From Cronobacter muytjensii ATCC 51329 (GTDB lineage: Bacteria > Pseudomonadota > Gammaproteobacteria > Enterobacterales > Enterobacteriaceae), in contig NZ_CP012268.1 of the NCBI RefSeq assembly GCF_001277195.1, positions 930,001 to 994,000 of the forward strand: a stretch of 64,000 nt of DNA. Reading direction: 5' to 3'. Position 1 is the stretch's first letter. Each line of letters begins with the position of its first letter. This document shows, in pieces, positions 50,879 to 60,643 of the stretch. Under the pieces are notes generated by a model. That model saw only the letters and a list, made by a program, of their open reading frames with translations. It was not told the DNA's origin and did no database searches. Position numbers and translations under genes: made by a program.

Positions 50879-51328
50879 ATGAGTATGTCAACATCCACTG
50901 AAGTTATCGCTCATCACTGGGCGTTCGGTATCTTTCTTATTGTTGCCATTGGCCTGTGTTGTCTGATGCTGGTCGGCGCCTGGTTCCTCGGCGGTCGCGC
51001 CCGCGCCAGGTACAAAAACACCCCGTTCGAATCGGGGATCGACTCGGTTGGCACCGCCCGCTTACGACTTTCCGCGAAGTTCTATCTGGTAGCGATGTTT
51101 TTCGTCATCTTCGACGTCGAAGCCCTCTATCTCTTCGCCTGGTCAACATCAGTCCGTGAAGTCGGCTGGCTCGGCTTTATCGAGGCCGCAATTTTCATTT
51201 TAGTGCTACTGGCTGGTCTGGTTTATCTGGTGCGCATCGGCGCGCTGGAGTGGACGCCTTCGCGTTCCCGTCGCGAGCGTGTGAACACCGAAGAAGCTGG
51301 CAGTCTCACTAATCGTCATACGCAGTAA
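50879..51328 (+). CDS. nuoA: NADH-quinone oxidoreductase subunit A
   Basis: NuoA is a small membrane subunit of complex I with three helices, lying at the junction of the peripheral and membrane arms near the quinone cavity. The 149 residues contain the conserved acidic helix VIFDVEALYLFAW and the loop PFESGIDSVGTARLRLSAKFY, which contacts NuoB/NuoH. The ATG is preceded by GATGAGTAAGC. It opens a run of same-strand genes in the standard nuoA-N order. Confidence 0.97.
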   Translation: MSMSTSTEVIAHHWAFGIFLIVAIGLCCLMLVGAWFLGGRARARYKNTPFESGIDSVGTARLRLSAKFYLVAMFFVIFDVEALYLFAWSTSVREVGWLGFIEAAIFILVLLAGLVYLVRIGALEWTPSRSRRERVNTEEAGSLTNRHTQ

Positions 51329-51343
51329 CAGCGAGGCAATAAG

Positions 51344-52018
51344 ATGGACTATACGCTCACCCGCATAGATCCCGACGGTGAGAATGACCGTTACCCCCTG
51401 CAAAAACAGGAGATTGTGACTGATCCTCTGGAACAGCATGTACACCGCAGCGTCTACATGGGCAAGCTCGAACATGCCCTGCATGACATGGTGAACTGGG
51501 GGCGTAAAAACTCCCTTTGGCCTTATAACTTTGGCCTTTCCTGCTGCTACGTGGAAATGGTGACGTCGTTCACCGCCGTCCATGACGTTGCGCGTTTTGG
51601 CGCGGAAGTACTCCGTGCTTCCCCGCGTCAGGCCGATTTCATGGTGGTCGCCGGTACGCCGTTTACCAAAATGGCACCGGTTATCCAGCGTTTGTATGAT
51701 CAGATGCTGGAACCAAAATGGGTCATTTCCATGGGCGCGTGTGCGAACTCCGGCGGTATGTACGATATTTATTCCGTCGTGCAGGGCGTGGATAAATTCC
51801 TGCCCGTGGATGTTTACATCCCAGGCTGCCCGCCGCGCCCGGAAGCGTACATGCAGGCATTGATGCTGCTGCAGGAGTCGATTGGCAAAGAGCGCCGTCC
51901 GCTGTCATGGGTGGTTGGCGATCAGGGCGTTTATCGCGCCAACATGCAGTCAGAGCGTGAGCGTAAACGCGGCGAACGTATCGCAGTCACCAACCTGCGT
52001 ACACCGGACGAAATTTAA
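51344..52018 (+). CDS. nuoB: NADH-quinone oxidoreductase subunit B
   Basis: NuoB carries the terminal [4Fe-4S] cluster N2 that reduces quinone. The ligands are the adjacent cysteines in LSCCYVEM (C67, C68) and those in MGACANSGG and VPGCPPRPE-type (IPGCPPRPE) motifs. It is 224 residues, four longer at the N-terminus than E. coli. The GAGGCAATAAG ribosome-binding site precedes the ATG. About 100 bases follow before nuoC, the widest early gap in the operon, with no other gene. Confidence 0.97.
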   Translation: MDYTLTRIDPDGENDRYPLQKQEIVTDPLEQHVHRSVYMGKLEHALHDMVNWGRKNSLWPYNFGLSCCYVEMVTSFTAVHDVARFGAEVLRASPRQADFMVVAGTPFTKMAPVIQRLYDQMLEPKWVISMGACANSGGMYDIYSVVQGVDKFLPVDVYIPGCPPRPEAYMQALMLLQESIGKERRPLSWVVGDQGVYRANMQSERERKRGERIAVTNLRTPDEI

Positions 52019-52117
52019 TTTGCGCCTGCGGGGGGTCGCTTCTCACGTATACCAATAAACGACAGCGAGAAGCCGCCGCCCGACAGTCATCACAGACCAT
52101 TGGCAATGGTGAACAAT

Positions 52118-53917
52118 ATGACCGATTTAACTGCGCAAGACGCCATTTTGCCTGTGTGGCAAACCAGGGATCACCTCGACGACCCGGTTATTGGCGAATT
52201 GCGTAACCGTTTTGGGCCGGATGCCTTTACTGTTCAGGCCACCCGTACCGGTATGCCGGTAGTCTGGGTCAAGCGTGAACAATTACTGGAAGTTGGCGAA
52301 TTTTTACGAAAGCTGCCTAAACCCTACGTCATGCTGTATGACCTGCATGGCATGGATGAGCGCCTTCGCACCCACCGCAACGGTTTACCGGCTGCGGATT
52401 TTTCCGTTTTCTACCACCTGCTTTCCATCGATCGCAACCGCGACATCATGCTGAAAGTGGCGCTCACGGAAAACGATCTCCACGTGCCGAGCTTTACCCG
52501 CCTTTTCCCGAACGCCAACTGGTATGAGCGTGAAACCTGGGAAATGTTTGGTATTACCTTTACCGGCCACCCGAACCTGCGCCGCATCATGATGCCGCCG
52601 ACCTGGGAAGGGCACCCGCTGCGTAAAGACTACCCGGCGCGCGCGACCGAATTCGATCCGTTTACGCTCACTAAGCAGAAAGAAGAGCTGGAAATGGAAG
52701 CGCTGACCTTCAAGCCTGAAGAGTGGGGCATGAAGCGCGGCAACGACACTGAAGATTTCATGTTCCTGAACCTCGGCCCGAACCACCCTTCGGCGCACGG
52801 TGCGTTCCGTATCATCCTGCAACTGGACGGCGAAGAGATCGTCGACTGTGTGCCGGATATCGGTTACCACCACCGTGGTGCAGAGAAAATGGGCGAGCGT
52901 CAGTCCTGGCACAGCTACATTCCGTATACCGACCGCGTCGAATACCTGGGCGGCTGCGTGAACGAAATGCCATACGTACTGGCCGTGGAAAAACTGGCGG
53001 GGATTCAGGTGCCGGAGCGCGTGGAAGTGATTCGCGTCATGCTCTCTGAGCTGTTCCGCATCAACAGCCATCTGCTCTATATTTCTACCTTTATTCAGGA
53101 CGTCGGCGCCATGACGCCGGTCTTCTTCGCCTTTACCGATCGTCAGAAAATCTACGATCTGGTGGAAGCGATTACCGGCTTCCGTATGCACCCGGCCTGG
53201 TTCCGTATTGGCGGCGTCGCGCACGACCTGCCGCGCGGCTGGGATCGCCTGCTGAAAGAGTTTCTTGAGTGGATGCCAAAGCGTCTCGACTCTTACGTTA
53301 AAGCAGCGCTGAAAAACACTATCCTGAAAGGCCGTTCTCAGGGTGTGGCGGCTTATGACGCCAAAGAAGCGCTGGCATGGGGCACCACCGGCGCCGGCCT
53401 TCGCGCCACCGGTATCGATTTCGACGTGCGTAAAGCGCGCCCGTATTCCGGCTACCAGAACTTCGAGTTCGAGGTGCCAGTCGGCGGCGGCATCAGCGAC
53501 TGTTACACCCGCGTGATGCTAAAAGTCGAAGAAGTGCGCCAGTCGCTGCGTATTCTTGAGCAGTGTCTGAAAAACATGCCGGAAGGCCCGTTCAAGGCGG
53601 ATCACCCGCTCACCACGCCGCCGCCGAAAGAGCGCACGCTGCAACATATCGAAACCCTGATTACCCACTTCCTGCAGGTTTCCTGGGGCCCGGTTATGCC
53701 GGCCAACGAATCCCTGCAGATGATTGAGGCAACCAAGGGGATTAACAGTTACTACCTGACCAGCGACGGCAGCACCATGAGCTACCGTACCCGTATCCGT
53801 ACGCCGAGTTTCCCGCATCTTCAGCAGATTCCTTCGGTGATCCGCGGCAGCCTGGTTTCCGACCTGATTGTCTATCTGGGTAGTATCGATTTTGTAATGT
53901 CTGATGTGGATCGCTAA
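52118..53917 (+). CDS. nuoC: NADH-quinone oxidoreductase fused subunits C/D
   Basis: This is the enterobacterial NuoCD fusion. The C part (about residues 1-190, with DLHGMDERLRTH and WYERETWEMFGITF) joins the 49-kDa-type D part. The D part has NLGPNHPSAHGAFR, DIGYHHRGAEKM and the C-terminal DVDR, and it forms the quinone pocket with NuoB. I take the ATG at 52118 (MTDLTAQ), preceded by GGTGA, giving 599 residues. It has a 3-residue insertion near residue 8 relative to E. coli. In-frame ATG 52106 is possible but lacks a ribosome-binding site. Confidence 0.96.
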   Translation: MTDLTAQDAILPVWQTRDHLDDPVIGELRNRFGPDAFTVQATRTGMPVVWVKREQLLEVGEFLRKLPKPYVMLYDLHGMDERLRTHRNGLPAADFSVFYHLLSIDRNRDIMLKVALTENDLHVPSFTRLFPNANWYERETWEMFGITFTGHPNLRRIMMPPTWEGHPLRKDYPARATEFDPFTLTKQKEELEMEALTFKPEEWGMKRGNDTEDFMFLNLGPNHPSAHGAFRIILQLDGEEIVDCVPDIGYHHRGAEKMGERQSWHSYIPYTDRVEYLGGCVNEMPYVLAVEKLAGIQVPERVEVIRVMLSELFRINSHLLYISTFIQDVGAMTPVFFAFTDRQKIYDLVEAITGFRMHPAWFRIGGVAHDLPRGWDRLLKEFLEWMPKRLDSYVKAALKNTILKGRSQGVAAYDAKEALAWGTTGAGLRATGIDFDVRKARPYSGYQNFEFEVPVGGGISDCYTRVMLKVEEVRQSLRILEQCLKNMPEGPFKADHPLTTPPPKERTLQHIETLITHFLQVSWGPVMPANESLQMIEATKGINSYYLTSDGSTMSYRTRIRTPSFPHLQQIPSVIRGSLVSDLIVYLGSIDFVMSDVDR

Positions 53918-53919
53918 CT

Positions 53920-54420
53920 ATGCACGAGAATCAACAACCACAGAACGAGGCTTTTGAGCTGAGTGCGGCAGAGCGTGAGGCGATTGAGCACGAGAAGCAC
54001 CACTATGAAGACCCGCGTGCGGCGTCCATTGAAGCGCTGAAAATCGTCCAGAAACAGCGTGGCTGGGTGCCGGACGGCGCTATTTATGCGATAGCGGAAG
54101 TCCTCGGTATCCCGGCGAGCGATGTCGAAGGGGTCGCGACCTTCTACAGCCAGATCTTCCGCCAGCCGGTAGGCCGTCACGTGATTCGCTACTGCGACAG
54201 CGTGGTATGCCATATCACCGGCTATCAGGGGATCCAGTCCGCGATTGAAAAACATCTGAGCATCAAACCGGGCCAGACCACGTTTGACGGACGCTTCACC
54301 CTGCTGCCGACCTGCTGCCTTGGCAATTGCGACAAAGGGCCGACCATGATGATTGATGAGGATACTCACAGTTATCTGACGCCGGAAGGGATCCCTGAGC
54401 TTCTGGAGCAGTACAAATGA
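53920..54420 (+). CDS. nuoE: NADH-quinone oxidoreductase subunit E
   Basis: NuoE is the 24-kDa-type subunit binding [2Fe-2S] cluster N1a in the NADH-oxidising module. Ligands are C92 and C97 (YCDSVVCHI) and C133 and C137 (TCCLGNC). It is 166 residues in a thioredoxin-like fold, with an N-terminal helical region rich in glutamate. It starts 3 bases after nuoC and overlaps nuoF by 4 bases (ATGA). Confidence 0.97.
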   Translation: MHENQQPQNEAFELSAAEREAIEHEKHHYEDPRAASIEALKIVQKQRGWVPDGAIYAIAEVLGIPASDVEGVATFYSQIFRQPVGRHVIRYCDSVVCHITGYQGIQSAIEKHLSIKPGQTTFDGRFTLLPTCCLGNCDKGPTMMIDEDTHSYLTPEGIPELLEQYK

Positions 54421-55754
54421 AACAGATTATTCGTACTGCCGAAACGCATCCGCTGACCTGGCGCATGCGCGACGACAAGCAGCCGGTGTGGCTCGAAGAA
54501 TACCGCAGCAAAAACGGCTACGAAGGCGCGCGCAAGGCGCTCACCGGCATGGCGCCGGATGAAATCGTCAATGCAGTGAAAGACGCAGGTCTCAAAGGGC
54601 GCGGCGGCGCAGGTTTCTCCACTGGCCTTAAGTGGAGCCTGATGCCGAAAGACGAATCCATGAACATCCGTTACCTGCTGTGTAATGCCGATGAAATGGA
54701 GCCGGGCACCTATAAAGACCGCATGTTGATGGAACAGCTGCCGCACCTGCTGGTGGAAGGCATGCTGATCTCCGCGTTCGCGCTGAAAGCGTACCGTGGC
54801 TATATCTTCCTGCGCGGCGAATACATTGAAGCAGCTGAGCGTCTGCGTCGTGCTATCGCGGAAGCGACCGAAGCGGGTTTGCTCGGAAAAAACATTCTTG
54901 GTTCGGGGTTCGATTTTGAACTCTTCGTGCACACCGGTGCGGGCCGCTATATCTGCGGCGAAGAGACGGCGCTTATCAACTCGCTGGAAGGCCGTCGCGC
55001 CAACCCGCGTTCCAAGCCGCCGTTCCCGGCCTCAAGCGGCGTATGGGGTAAACCAACCTGCGTGAATAACGTGGAAACCCTGTGCAACGTGCCGGCCATT
55101 CTCGCCAATGGCGTTGAGTGGTATCAGGGGCTGTCGACCAGCGAAGATAAAGGCACGAAGCTGATGGGCTTCTCCGGACGCGTGAAAAATCCTGGCGTCT
55201 GGGAGCTGCCATTCGGCACCACCGCGCGTGAAATTCTCGAAGAGTACGCAGGCGGCATGCGTGACGGCCTGAAATTCAAAGCCTGGCAGCCGGGCGGCGC
55301 TGGGACAGACTTCCTGACTGACGCGCATCTCGACCTGCCGATGGAATTCGCCAGCATTGGTAAAGCAGGCAGCCGTCTCGGCACTGCGCTTGCGATGGCT
55401 GTTGACCATGAAATCAACATGGTGTCGCTGGTCCGTAACCTGGAAGAATTCTTCGCGCGTGAGTCTTGTGGCTGGTGTACGCCATGCCGTGACGGCCTGC
55501 CGTGGAGCGTAAAAATCCTGCGTGCGCTGGAGCGCGGCGAAGGGCAACCGGGGGATATCGAAACCCTGGAGCAGCTCTGCCGCTTCCTGGGCCCGGGTAA
55601 AACGTTCTGCGCCCATGCGCCAGGTGCCGTAGAGCCACTTCAGAGCGCGATTAAATATTTCCGTGACGAATTCGAAGCGGGCATTAAGCAGACTCCCGGC
55701 AACACCCGTGCCATTAATGGTATTCAGCCGAACCTGCTCAAGACGCGCTGGTAA
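54417..55754 (+). CDS. nuoF: NADH-quinone oxidoreductase subunit F
   Basis: NuoF binds NADH, FMN and [4Fe-4S] cluster N3 and is the electron entry point of complex I. The glycine-rich GLKGRGGAGFSTGLKW (about residues 58-73) and CNADEMEPGTYKDR form the FMN/NADH site. Cluster N3 is held by CGWCTPC (C351, C354, C357) and C398. It is 445 residues. The start overlaps the nuoE stop. A GC hairpin (55771-55788) lies in the short gap to nuoG. Confidence 0.98.
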   Translation: MKQIIRTAETHPLTWRMRDDKQPVWLEEYRSKNGYEGARKALTGMAPDEIVNAVKDAGLKGRGGAGFSTGLKWSLMPKDESMNIRYLLCNADEMEPGTYKDRMLMEQLPHLLVEGMLISAFALKAYRGYIFLRGEYIEAAERLRRAIAEATEAGLLGKNILGSGFDFELFVHTGAGRYICGEETALINSLEGRRANPRSKPPFPASSGVWGKPTCVNNVETLCNVPAILANGVEWYQGLSTSEDKGTKLMGFSGRVKNPGVWELPFGTTAREILEEYAGGMRDGLKFKAWQPGGAGTDFLTDAHLDLPMEFASIGKAGSRLGTALAMAVDHEINMVSLVRNLEEFFARESCGWCTPCRDGLPWSVKILRALERGEGQPGDIETLEQLCRFLGPGKTFCAHAPGAVEPLQSAIKYFRDEFEAGIKQTPGNTRAINGIQPNLLKTRW

Positions 55755-55808
55755 AAGCATTTTGATTAACGCCTGGCTCGCGCCAGGCCAACTGGAAGCA
55801 TGCTGACT

Positions 55809-58535
55809 ATGGCTACGATTCATGTAGACGGCAAAGAATATGAGGTAGACGGCGCGGATAACCTGCTGCAGGCATGTCTGTCGCTCGGCCTCGATATTCC
55901 TTATTTTTGCTGGCATCCGGCGCTGGGAAGCGTCGGCGCCTGCCGCCAGTGCGCGGTGAAGCAATATCAGAACGCGGAAGATACCCGTGGTCGCCTGGTG
56001 ATGTCCTGCATGACGCCGGCATCCGATGGCACCTTTATCTCTATTGACGACGATGAAGCGAAGCAGTTCCGCGAAAGCGTTGTAGAGTGGCTGATGACCA
56101 ACCACCCGCATGACTGCCCGGTCTGCGAAGAGGGCGGTAACTGCCACCTGCAGGATATGACCGTAATGACCGGTCATAGCTTCCGTCGCTACCGTTTCAC
56201 CAAGCGTACTCACCGTAATCAGGATCTGGGGCCGTTCATCAATCATGAGATGAACCGCTGCATCGCCTGCTACCGCTGCGTGCGTTACTACAAAGATTAT
56301 GCTGACGGCACCGATCTCGGCGTTTACGGCGCGCATGACAACGTCTATTTCGGACGTCCGGAAGACGGTACGCTTGAGAGTGAATTCTCCGGCAACCTGG
56401 TGGAAATCTGCCCGACCGGCGTGTTCACTGATAAAACGCACTCCGAGCGCTACAACCGTAAATGGGATATGCAGTTCGCGCCGAGCATCTGCCAGCAATG
56501 TTCACTGGGCTGCAATACCAGCCCCGGCGAGCGTTACGGTGAACTGCGTCGCATCGAGAACCGCTATAACGGTACCGTTAACCACTACTTCCTGTGCGAT
56601 CGCGGTCGTTTCGGTTATGGCTACGTCAACCTGAAAGACCGTCCGCGTCGTCCGGTACAGCGCCGTGGCGATGACCTTATCACCCTGAACGCCGAGCAGG
56701 CGATGCAGGGCGCGGCGGATATTCTGCGTCAGTCGAAGAAAGTCATCGGCATTGGCTCTCCGCGCGCGAGCGTTGAGAGTAACTTCGCGCTGCGCGAACT
56801 GGTCGGCGCTGAAAACTTCTATACCGGCATCGCGGCGGGCGAACAGGAACGTCTGCAGTTAATGCTTAAAGTGCTGCGTGAAAGCGGCATTCGCACGCCA
56901 GCGTTGCGTGAGATTGAATCTTACGACGCCGTGCTGGTGCTTGGCGAAGACATCACCCAGACCGGCGCGCGCGTCGCGCTGGCGGTGCGTCAGGCGGTGA
57001 AAGGCAAAGCGCGCGAAATGGCGGCGGCCCAGAAAGTGGCTGACTGGCAGATCGCGGCCATCCTGAACATCGGCCAGCGCGCCAAACATCCGCTGTTCGT
57101 GACTAACGTCGACAGCACCCGTCTGGACGATATCGCCGCGTGGACTTATCGCGCGCCGGTTGAAGATCAGGCGCGCCTGGGCTTCGCCATCGCCAACGCG
57201 CTGGACGCGGCCTCGCCTGCGGTTGAAGGACTGGATCGCGACCTGCAAAATAAAGTCGACGTGATTGTTCAGGCGCTGGCTGGCGCCAAAAAACCGCTGA
57301 TTATCTCCGGTACCAACGCCGGTAGCGTCGAGATGATTCAGGCGGCCGCGAACGTCGCGAAAGCGCTGAAAGGTCGCGGTGCCGATGTCGGCATCACGAT
57401 GATCGCCCGCGCAGTGAACAGCGTCGGTCTCGGCATGATTGGCGGCGGTTCGCTTGACGACGCGCTGAATGAGCTGGAAACCGGCAGCGCCGATGCGGTT
57501 ATCGTGCTGGAAAACGATCTGCATCGTCACGCCTCTGCCGCACGTGTGGACGCCGCGCTCGCCAAAGCGCCGCTGGTCATGGTCATTGACCATCAGCGCA
57601 CCGCGATTATGGATCACGCGCATCTGGTGCTTTCCACCGCGAGCTTCGCCGAAAGCGACGGTACGGTCATTAACAATGAAGGCCGCGCGCAGCGTTTCTT
57701 CCAGGTTTACGATCCGTCCTATTACGACAACACCGTGACCATGCTGGAAAGCTGGCGCTGGCTGCATTCGCTGCACAGCACGCTCCAGGATCGTCATCCG
57801 GACTGGACGCAACTCGATCATGTGATTGACGCCTGTATTGAGAAGCTGCCGCAGCTGGCGGGTATTAAAGACGCAGCGCCGGACGCAACGTTCCGCATCC
57901 GCGGACAGAAACTGGCGCGCGAACCGCATCGTTACAGTGGTCGCACTGCGATGCGCGCCAACATCAGCGTGCATGAACCGCGTCAGCCGCAGGATAAAGA
58001 CACCATGTTCTCCTTCTCGATGGAAGGGAACAACCATCCGGACGCGCCGCGTTCGCAGGTGCCGTTCGCCTGGGCGCCGGGCTGGAACTCCCCGCAGGCC
58101 TGGAACAAATTCCAGGACGAAGTGGGCGGTCATCTGCGTCATGGCGATCCGGGCGTGCGCCTCATCGAGGCGGGCGAGGGCGCTATCGACTACTTCACGA
58201 CCGTACCGCAGCGTTTCGCGCCGCAGGATGGCCAGTGGCGTATCGCGCCTTATTATCACCTGTTCGGCAGCGATGAAATGTCGCAGCGTTCGCCGGTCTT
58301 CCAGAGCCGCATGCCGCAGCCGTATATCCGCCTGAATCCGGCAGATGCCGCGAAGCTCGGCGTGAATGCGGGCGCGAAGGTCTCCTTCAACTATGAGGGT
58401 CAGACCATCACGCTGCCGCTGCAACTGTCTGAAGGGCTGACGGAAGGGCAGGTCGGTCTGCCGATGGGTATGCCGGGCATCGCGCCTGTCATGGCTGGCG
58501 CTCGTCTTGATAATCTGCAGGAGGCTGCGCAATGA
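55809..58535 (+). CDS. nuoG: NADH-quinone oxidoreductase subunit G
   Basis: NuoG is the largest peripheral-arm subunit. An N-terminal [2Fe-2S] ferredoxin domain (CWHPALGSVGACRQC) is followed by [4Fe-4S] motifs (DCPVCEEGGNCHLQD, CIACYRCVRYY) and an extra cluster N7 motif (CQQCSLGC). A molybdopterin-oxidoreductase-like domain without cofactor follows. I start at 55809 (MATIHVDGKE), 10 nt behind GGAAG, giving 908 residues as in E. coli. An ATG at 55800 (three residues longer) is too close to that ribosome-binding site. The 3' end overlaps nuoH by 4 bases. Confidence 0.97.
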   Translation: MATIHVDGKEYEVDGADNLLQACLSLGLDIPYFCWHPALGSVGACRQCAVKQYQNAEDTRGRLVMSCMTPASDGTFISIDDDEAKQFRESVVEWLMTNHPHDCPVCEEGGNCHLQDMTVMTGHSFRRYRFTKRTHRNQDLGPFINHEMNRCIACYRCVRYYKDYADGTDLGVYGAHDNVYFGRPEDGTLESEFSGNLVEICPTGVFTDKTHSERYNRKWDMQFAPSICQQCSLGCNTSPGERYGELRRIENRYNGTVNHYFLCDRGRFGYGYVNLKDRPRRPVQRRGDDLITLNAEQAMQGAADILRQSKKVIGIGSPRASVESNFALRELVGAENFYTGIAAGEQERLQLMLKVLRESGIRTPALREIESYDAVLVLGEDITQTGARVALAVRQAVKGKAREMAAAQKVADWQIAAILNIGQRAKHPLFVTNVDSTRLDDIAAWTYRAPVEDQARLGFAIANALDAASPAVEGLDRDLQNKVDVIVQALAGAKKPLIISGTNAGSVEMIQAAANVAKALKGRGADVGITMIARAVNSVGLGMIGGGSLDDALNELETGSADAVIVLENDLHRHASAARVDAALAKAPLVMVIDHQRTAIMDHAHLVLSTASFAESDGTVINNEGRAQRFFQVYDPSYYDNTVTMLESWRWLHSLHSTLQDRHPDWTQLDHVIDACIEKLPQLAGIKDAAPDATFRIRGQKLAREPHRYSGRTAMRANISVHEPRQPQDKDTMFSFSMEGNNHPDAPRSQVPFAWAPGWNSPQAWNKFQDEVGGHLRHGDPGVRLIEAGEGAIDYFTTVPQRFAPQDGQWRIAPYYHLFGSDEMSQRSPVFQSRMPQPYIRLNPADAAKLGVNAGAKVSFNYEGQTITLPLQLSEGLTEGQVGLPMGMPGIAPVMAGARLDNLQEAAQ

Positions 58536-59512
58536 GTTGGTTGACACCGGATGTTATCGAGATCCTGCTCAGCATCCTTAAAGCGGTGGTCATTCTGCTG
58601 GTGGTCGTGAGCTGCGGCGCGTTCATGAGTTTTGGCGAGCGTCGTCTGCTCGGCCTCTTCCAGAACCGCTACGGACCAAACCGTGTTGGCTGGGGCGGTT
58701 CGCTCCAGCTGGTCGCGGACATGATCAAGATGTTCTTCAAAGAAGACTGGGTTCCGCGCTTCTCTGACCGCGTCATCTTTACGCTGGCGCCGATGATTGC
58801 GTTCACCTCGCTGCTGCTGGCCTTCGCCATCGTACCGGTGAGCCCCACCTGGGTGGTGGCGGATCTCAACATCGGGATCCTGTTCTTCCTTATGATGGCC
58901 GGGCTTGGCGTGTATGCGGTTCTGTTTGCGGGCTGGTCGAGCAACAATAAATACTCTCTGCTGGGCGCCATGCGCGCCTCCGCGCAGACGCTGAGCTATG
59001 AAGTGTTCCTCGGGCTCTCCCTGATGGGTGTCGTCGCGCAGGCGGGCTCCTTTAACATGACCGATATCGTCAATAACCAGGCGGATATCTGGAACGTTAT
59101 TCCGCAGTTCTTCGGCTTTGTGACTTTCGCTATCGCGGGCGTTGCGGTGTGTCACCGTCACCCGTTTGACCAGCCGGAAGCCGAGCAGGAGCTGGCTGAC
59201 GGTTACCACATCGAATATTCCGGCATGAAGTTCGGTCTGTTCTTCGTGGGGGAATATATCGGGATTGTGACGGTTTCCGCGCTTATCGTGACGCTGTTTT
59301 TCGGCGGCTGGCAAGGTCCCTGGTTACCGCCTTTCATCTGGTTCGCGCTGAAAACCGCGTTCTTCATGATGATGTTTATTTTGATTCGCGCCGCATTACC
59401 GCGTCCTCGTTATGACCAGGTAATGTCCTTCGGCTGGAAAGTGTGCCTGCCGCTGACGCTTATCAACTTGCTGGTAACCGCGGCTGTCATTCTCTGGCAG
59501 ACAGCAGCATAA
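58532..59512 (+). CDS. nuoH: NADH-quinone oxidoreductase subunit H
   Basis: NuoH is the eight-helix membrane subunit that, with NuoB and NuoCD, encloses the quinone tunnel and couples redox to proton pumping. FGERRLLGLFQNRYGPNRVG and the acidic loop HPFDQPEAEQELADGYHIEY are hallmark sequences. It is 326 residues. The ATG overlaps the nuoG stop (ATGA), and nuoI starts 14 bases after the stop. Confidence 0.98.
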   Translation: MSWLTPDVIEILLSILKAVVILLVVVSCGAFMSFGERRLLGLFQNRYGPNRVGWGGSLQLVADMIKMFFKEDWVPRFSDRVIFTLAPMIAFTSLLLAFAIVPVSPTWVVADLNIGILFFLMMAGLGVYAVLFAGWSSNNKYSLLGAMRASAQTLSYEVFLGLSLMGVVAQAGSFNMTDIVNNQADIWNVIPQFFGFVTFAIAGVAVCHRHPFDQPEAEQELADGYHIEYSGMKFGLFFVGEYIGIVTVSALIVTLFFGGWQGPWLPPFIWFALKTAFFMMMFILIRAALPRPRYDQVMSFGWKVCLPLTLINLLVTAAVILWQTAA

Positions 59513-59526
59513 GGGGTGGGAAAACC

Positions 59527-60069
59527 ATGACATTGAAAGAATTAGTGGTTGGTTTCGGCACCCAACTACGCAGTATCTGGATGATTGGCCTGCACGCGTT
59601 TTCCAAACGCGAAACGCGCATGTATCCGGAAGAGCCGGTTTATCTGCCGCCGCGCTACCGTGGCCGTATTGTGCTGACGCGCGATCCGGACGGCCAGGAG
59701 CGCTGCGTGGCCTGTAACCTGTGCGCGGTTGCCTGTCCGGTGGGCTGTATCTCTCTGCAAAAAGCAGAGACCAAAGACGGCCGCTGGTATCCGGAATTCT
59801 TCCGCATTAACTTCTCGCGCTGCATTTTCTGCGGGATGTGCGAAGAGGCCTGTCCGACAACCGCAATCCAGCTGACGCCGGATTTCGAGCTGGGCGAGTT
59901 TAAGCGCCAGGATCTGGTGTATGAAAAAGAGGACCTGCTGATCTCCGGTCCGGGTAAATACCCGGAATATAACTTCTACCGGATGGCGGGTATGGCAATC
60001 GACGGCAAAGATAAGGGCGAGGCGGAAAACGAAGCCAAACCTATCGACGTCAAAGGCCTGTTACCTTAA
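59527..60069 (+). CDS. nuoI: NADH-quinone oxidoreductase subunit I
   Basis: NuoI is an 8Fe ferredoxin-like subunit carrying clusters N6a and N6b. It has two CxxCxxCxxxCP motifs: C60/C63/C66/C70 and C99/C102/C105/C109. MTLKELVVGF at 59527 gives 180 residues, the E. coli length. A longer in-frame start at 59443 overlaps nuoH and is rejected. A GGGGTGGG-type ribosome-binding site lies upstream. Confidence 0.97.
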   Translation: MTLKELVVGFGTQLRSIWMIGLHAFSKRETRMYPEEPVYLPPRYRGRIVLTRDPDGQERCVACNLCAVACPVGCISLQKAETKDGRWYPEFFRINFSRCIFCGMCEEACPTTAIQLTPDFELGEFKRQDLVYEKEDLLISGPGKYPEYNFYRMAGMAIDGKDKGEAENEAKPIDVKGLLP

Positions 60070-60079
60070 GGAGTCAGGA

Positions 60080-60643
60080 ATGGAATTCGCTTTTTATATC
60101 TGCGCCCTTGTGGCGGTCCTGACCACCGCCCGGGTGATCACCCACAGTAATCCGGTACACGCGCTGCTGTACCTGATTATTTCGCTGCTGGCGATCGCGG
60201 GCGTCTTTTTCTCGCTGGGCGCGTATTTCGCCGGTGCGCTGGAAATCATCGTCTACGCAGGCGCCATTATGGTGCTCTTCGTGTTCGTGGTCATGATGCT
60301 CAATCTCGGGGATTCCGTGGTGCGTCAGGAGCGCGAATGGCTCAAACCGCAGATCTGGATTGGCCCTGGCATTCTCTCTGCGGTTCTGCTGGTGGTGGTT
60401 GTCTACGCCATTCTGGGCGTTAACGATCAAGGCATCGAAGGCAACCCGATTAGCGCGAAAGCCGTCGGTAAAGACCTGTTCCAGACGTACGTACTGGCGG
60501 TGGAACTCGCTTCCATGCTGCTGCTGGCGGGCCTGGTCGTCGCCTTCCATCTTGGCCGTGAAGAGAAAGCGGGCGATGTGGTGAGCGTGCGCGGCGGGGC
60601 TCCGTCGGACGCGTCGAAAAGAAAAACGGAGGAGCGCGCATGA
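60080..60643 (+). CDS. nuoJ: NADH-quinone oxidoreductase subunit J
   Basis: NuoJ is a five-helix membrane subunit next to NuoK and NuoA. The third helix, EIIVYAGAIMVLFVFVVMML, includes the pi-bulge region important for coupling. It is 187 residues, three longer than E. coli, in a charged C-terminal tail (SKRKTEERA). An AAGGAG ribosome-binding site precedes the ATG. The end overlaps nuoK by 4 bases. Confidence 0.97.
   Translation: MEFAFYICALVAVLTTARVITHSNPVHALLYLIISLLAIAGVFFSLGAYFAGALEIIVYAGAIMVLFVFVVMMLNLGDSVVRQEREWLKPQIWIGPGILSAVLLVVVVYAILGVNDQGIEGNPISAKAVGKDLFQTYVLAVELASMLLLAGLVVAFHLGREEKAGDVVSVRGGAPSDASKRKTEERA

Noticed and set aside
55771..55788. GCCTGGC/GCCAGGC hairpin between nuoF and nuoG as a terminator
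   Set aside because: It lies inside the nuo operon without a T-run; at most a stability element.
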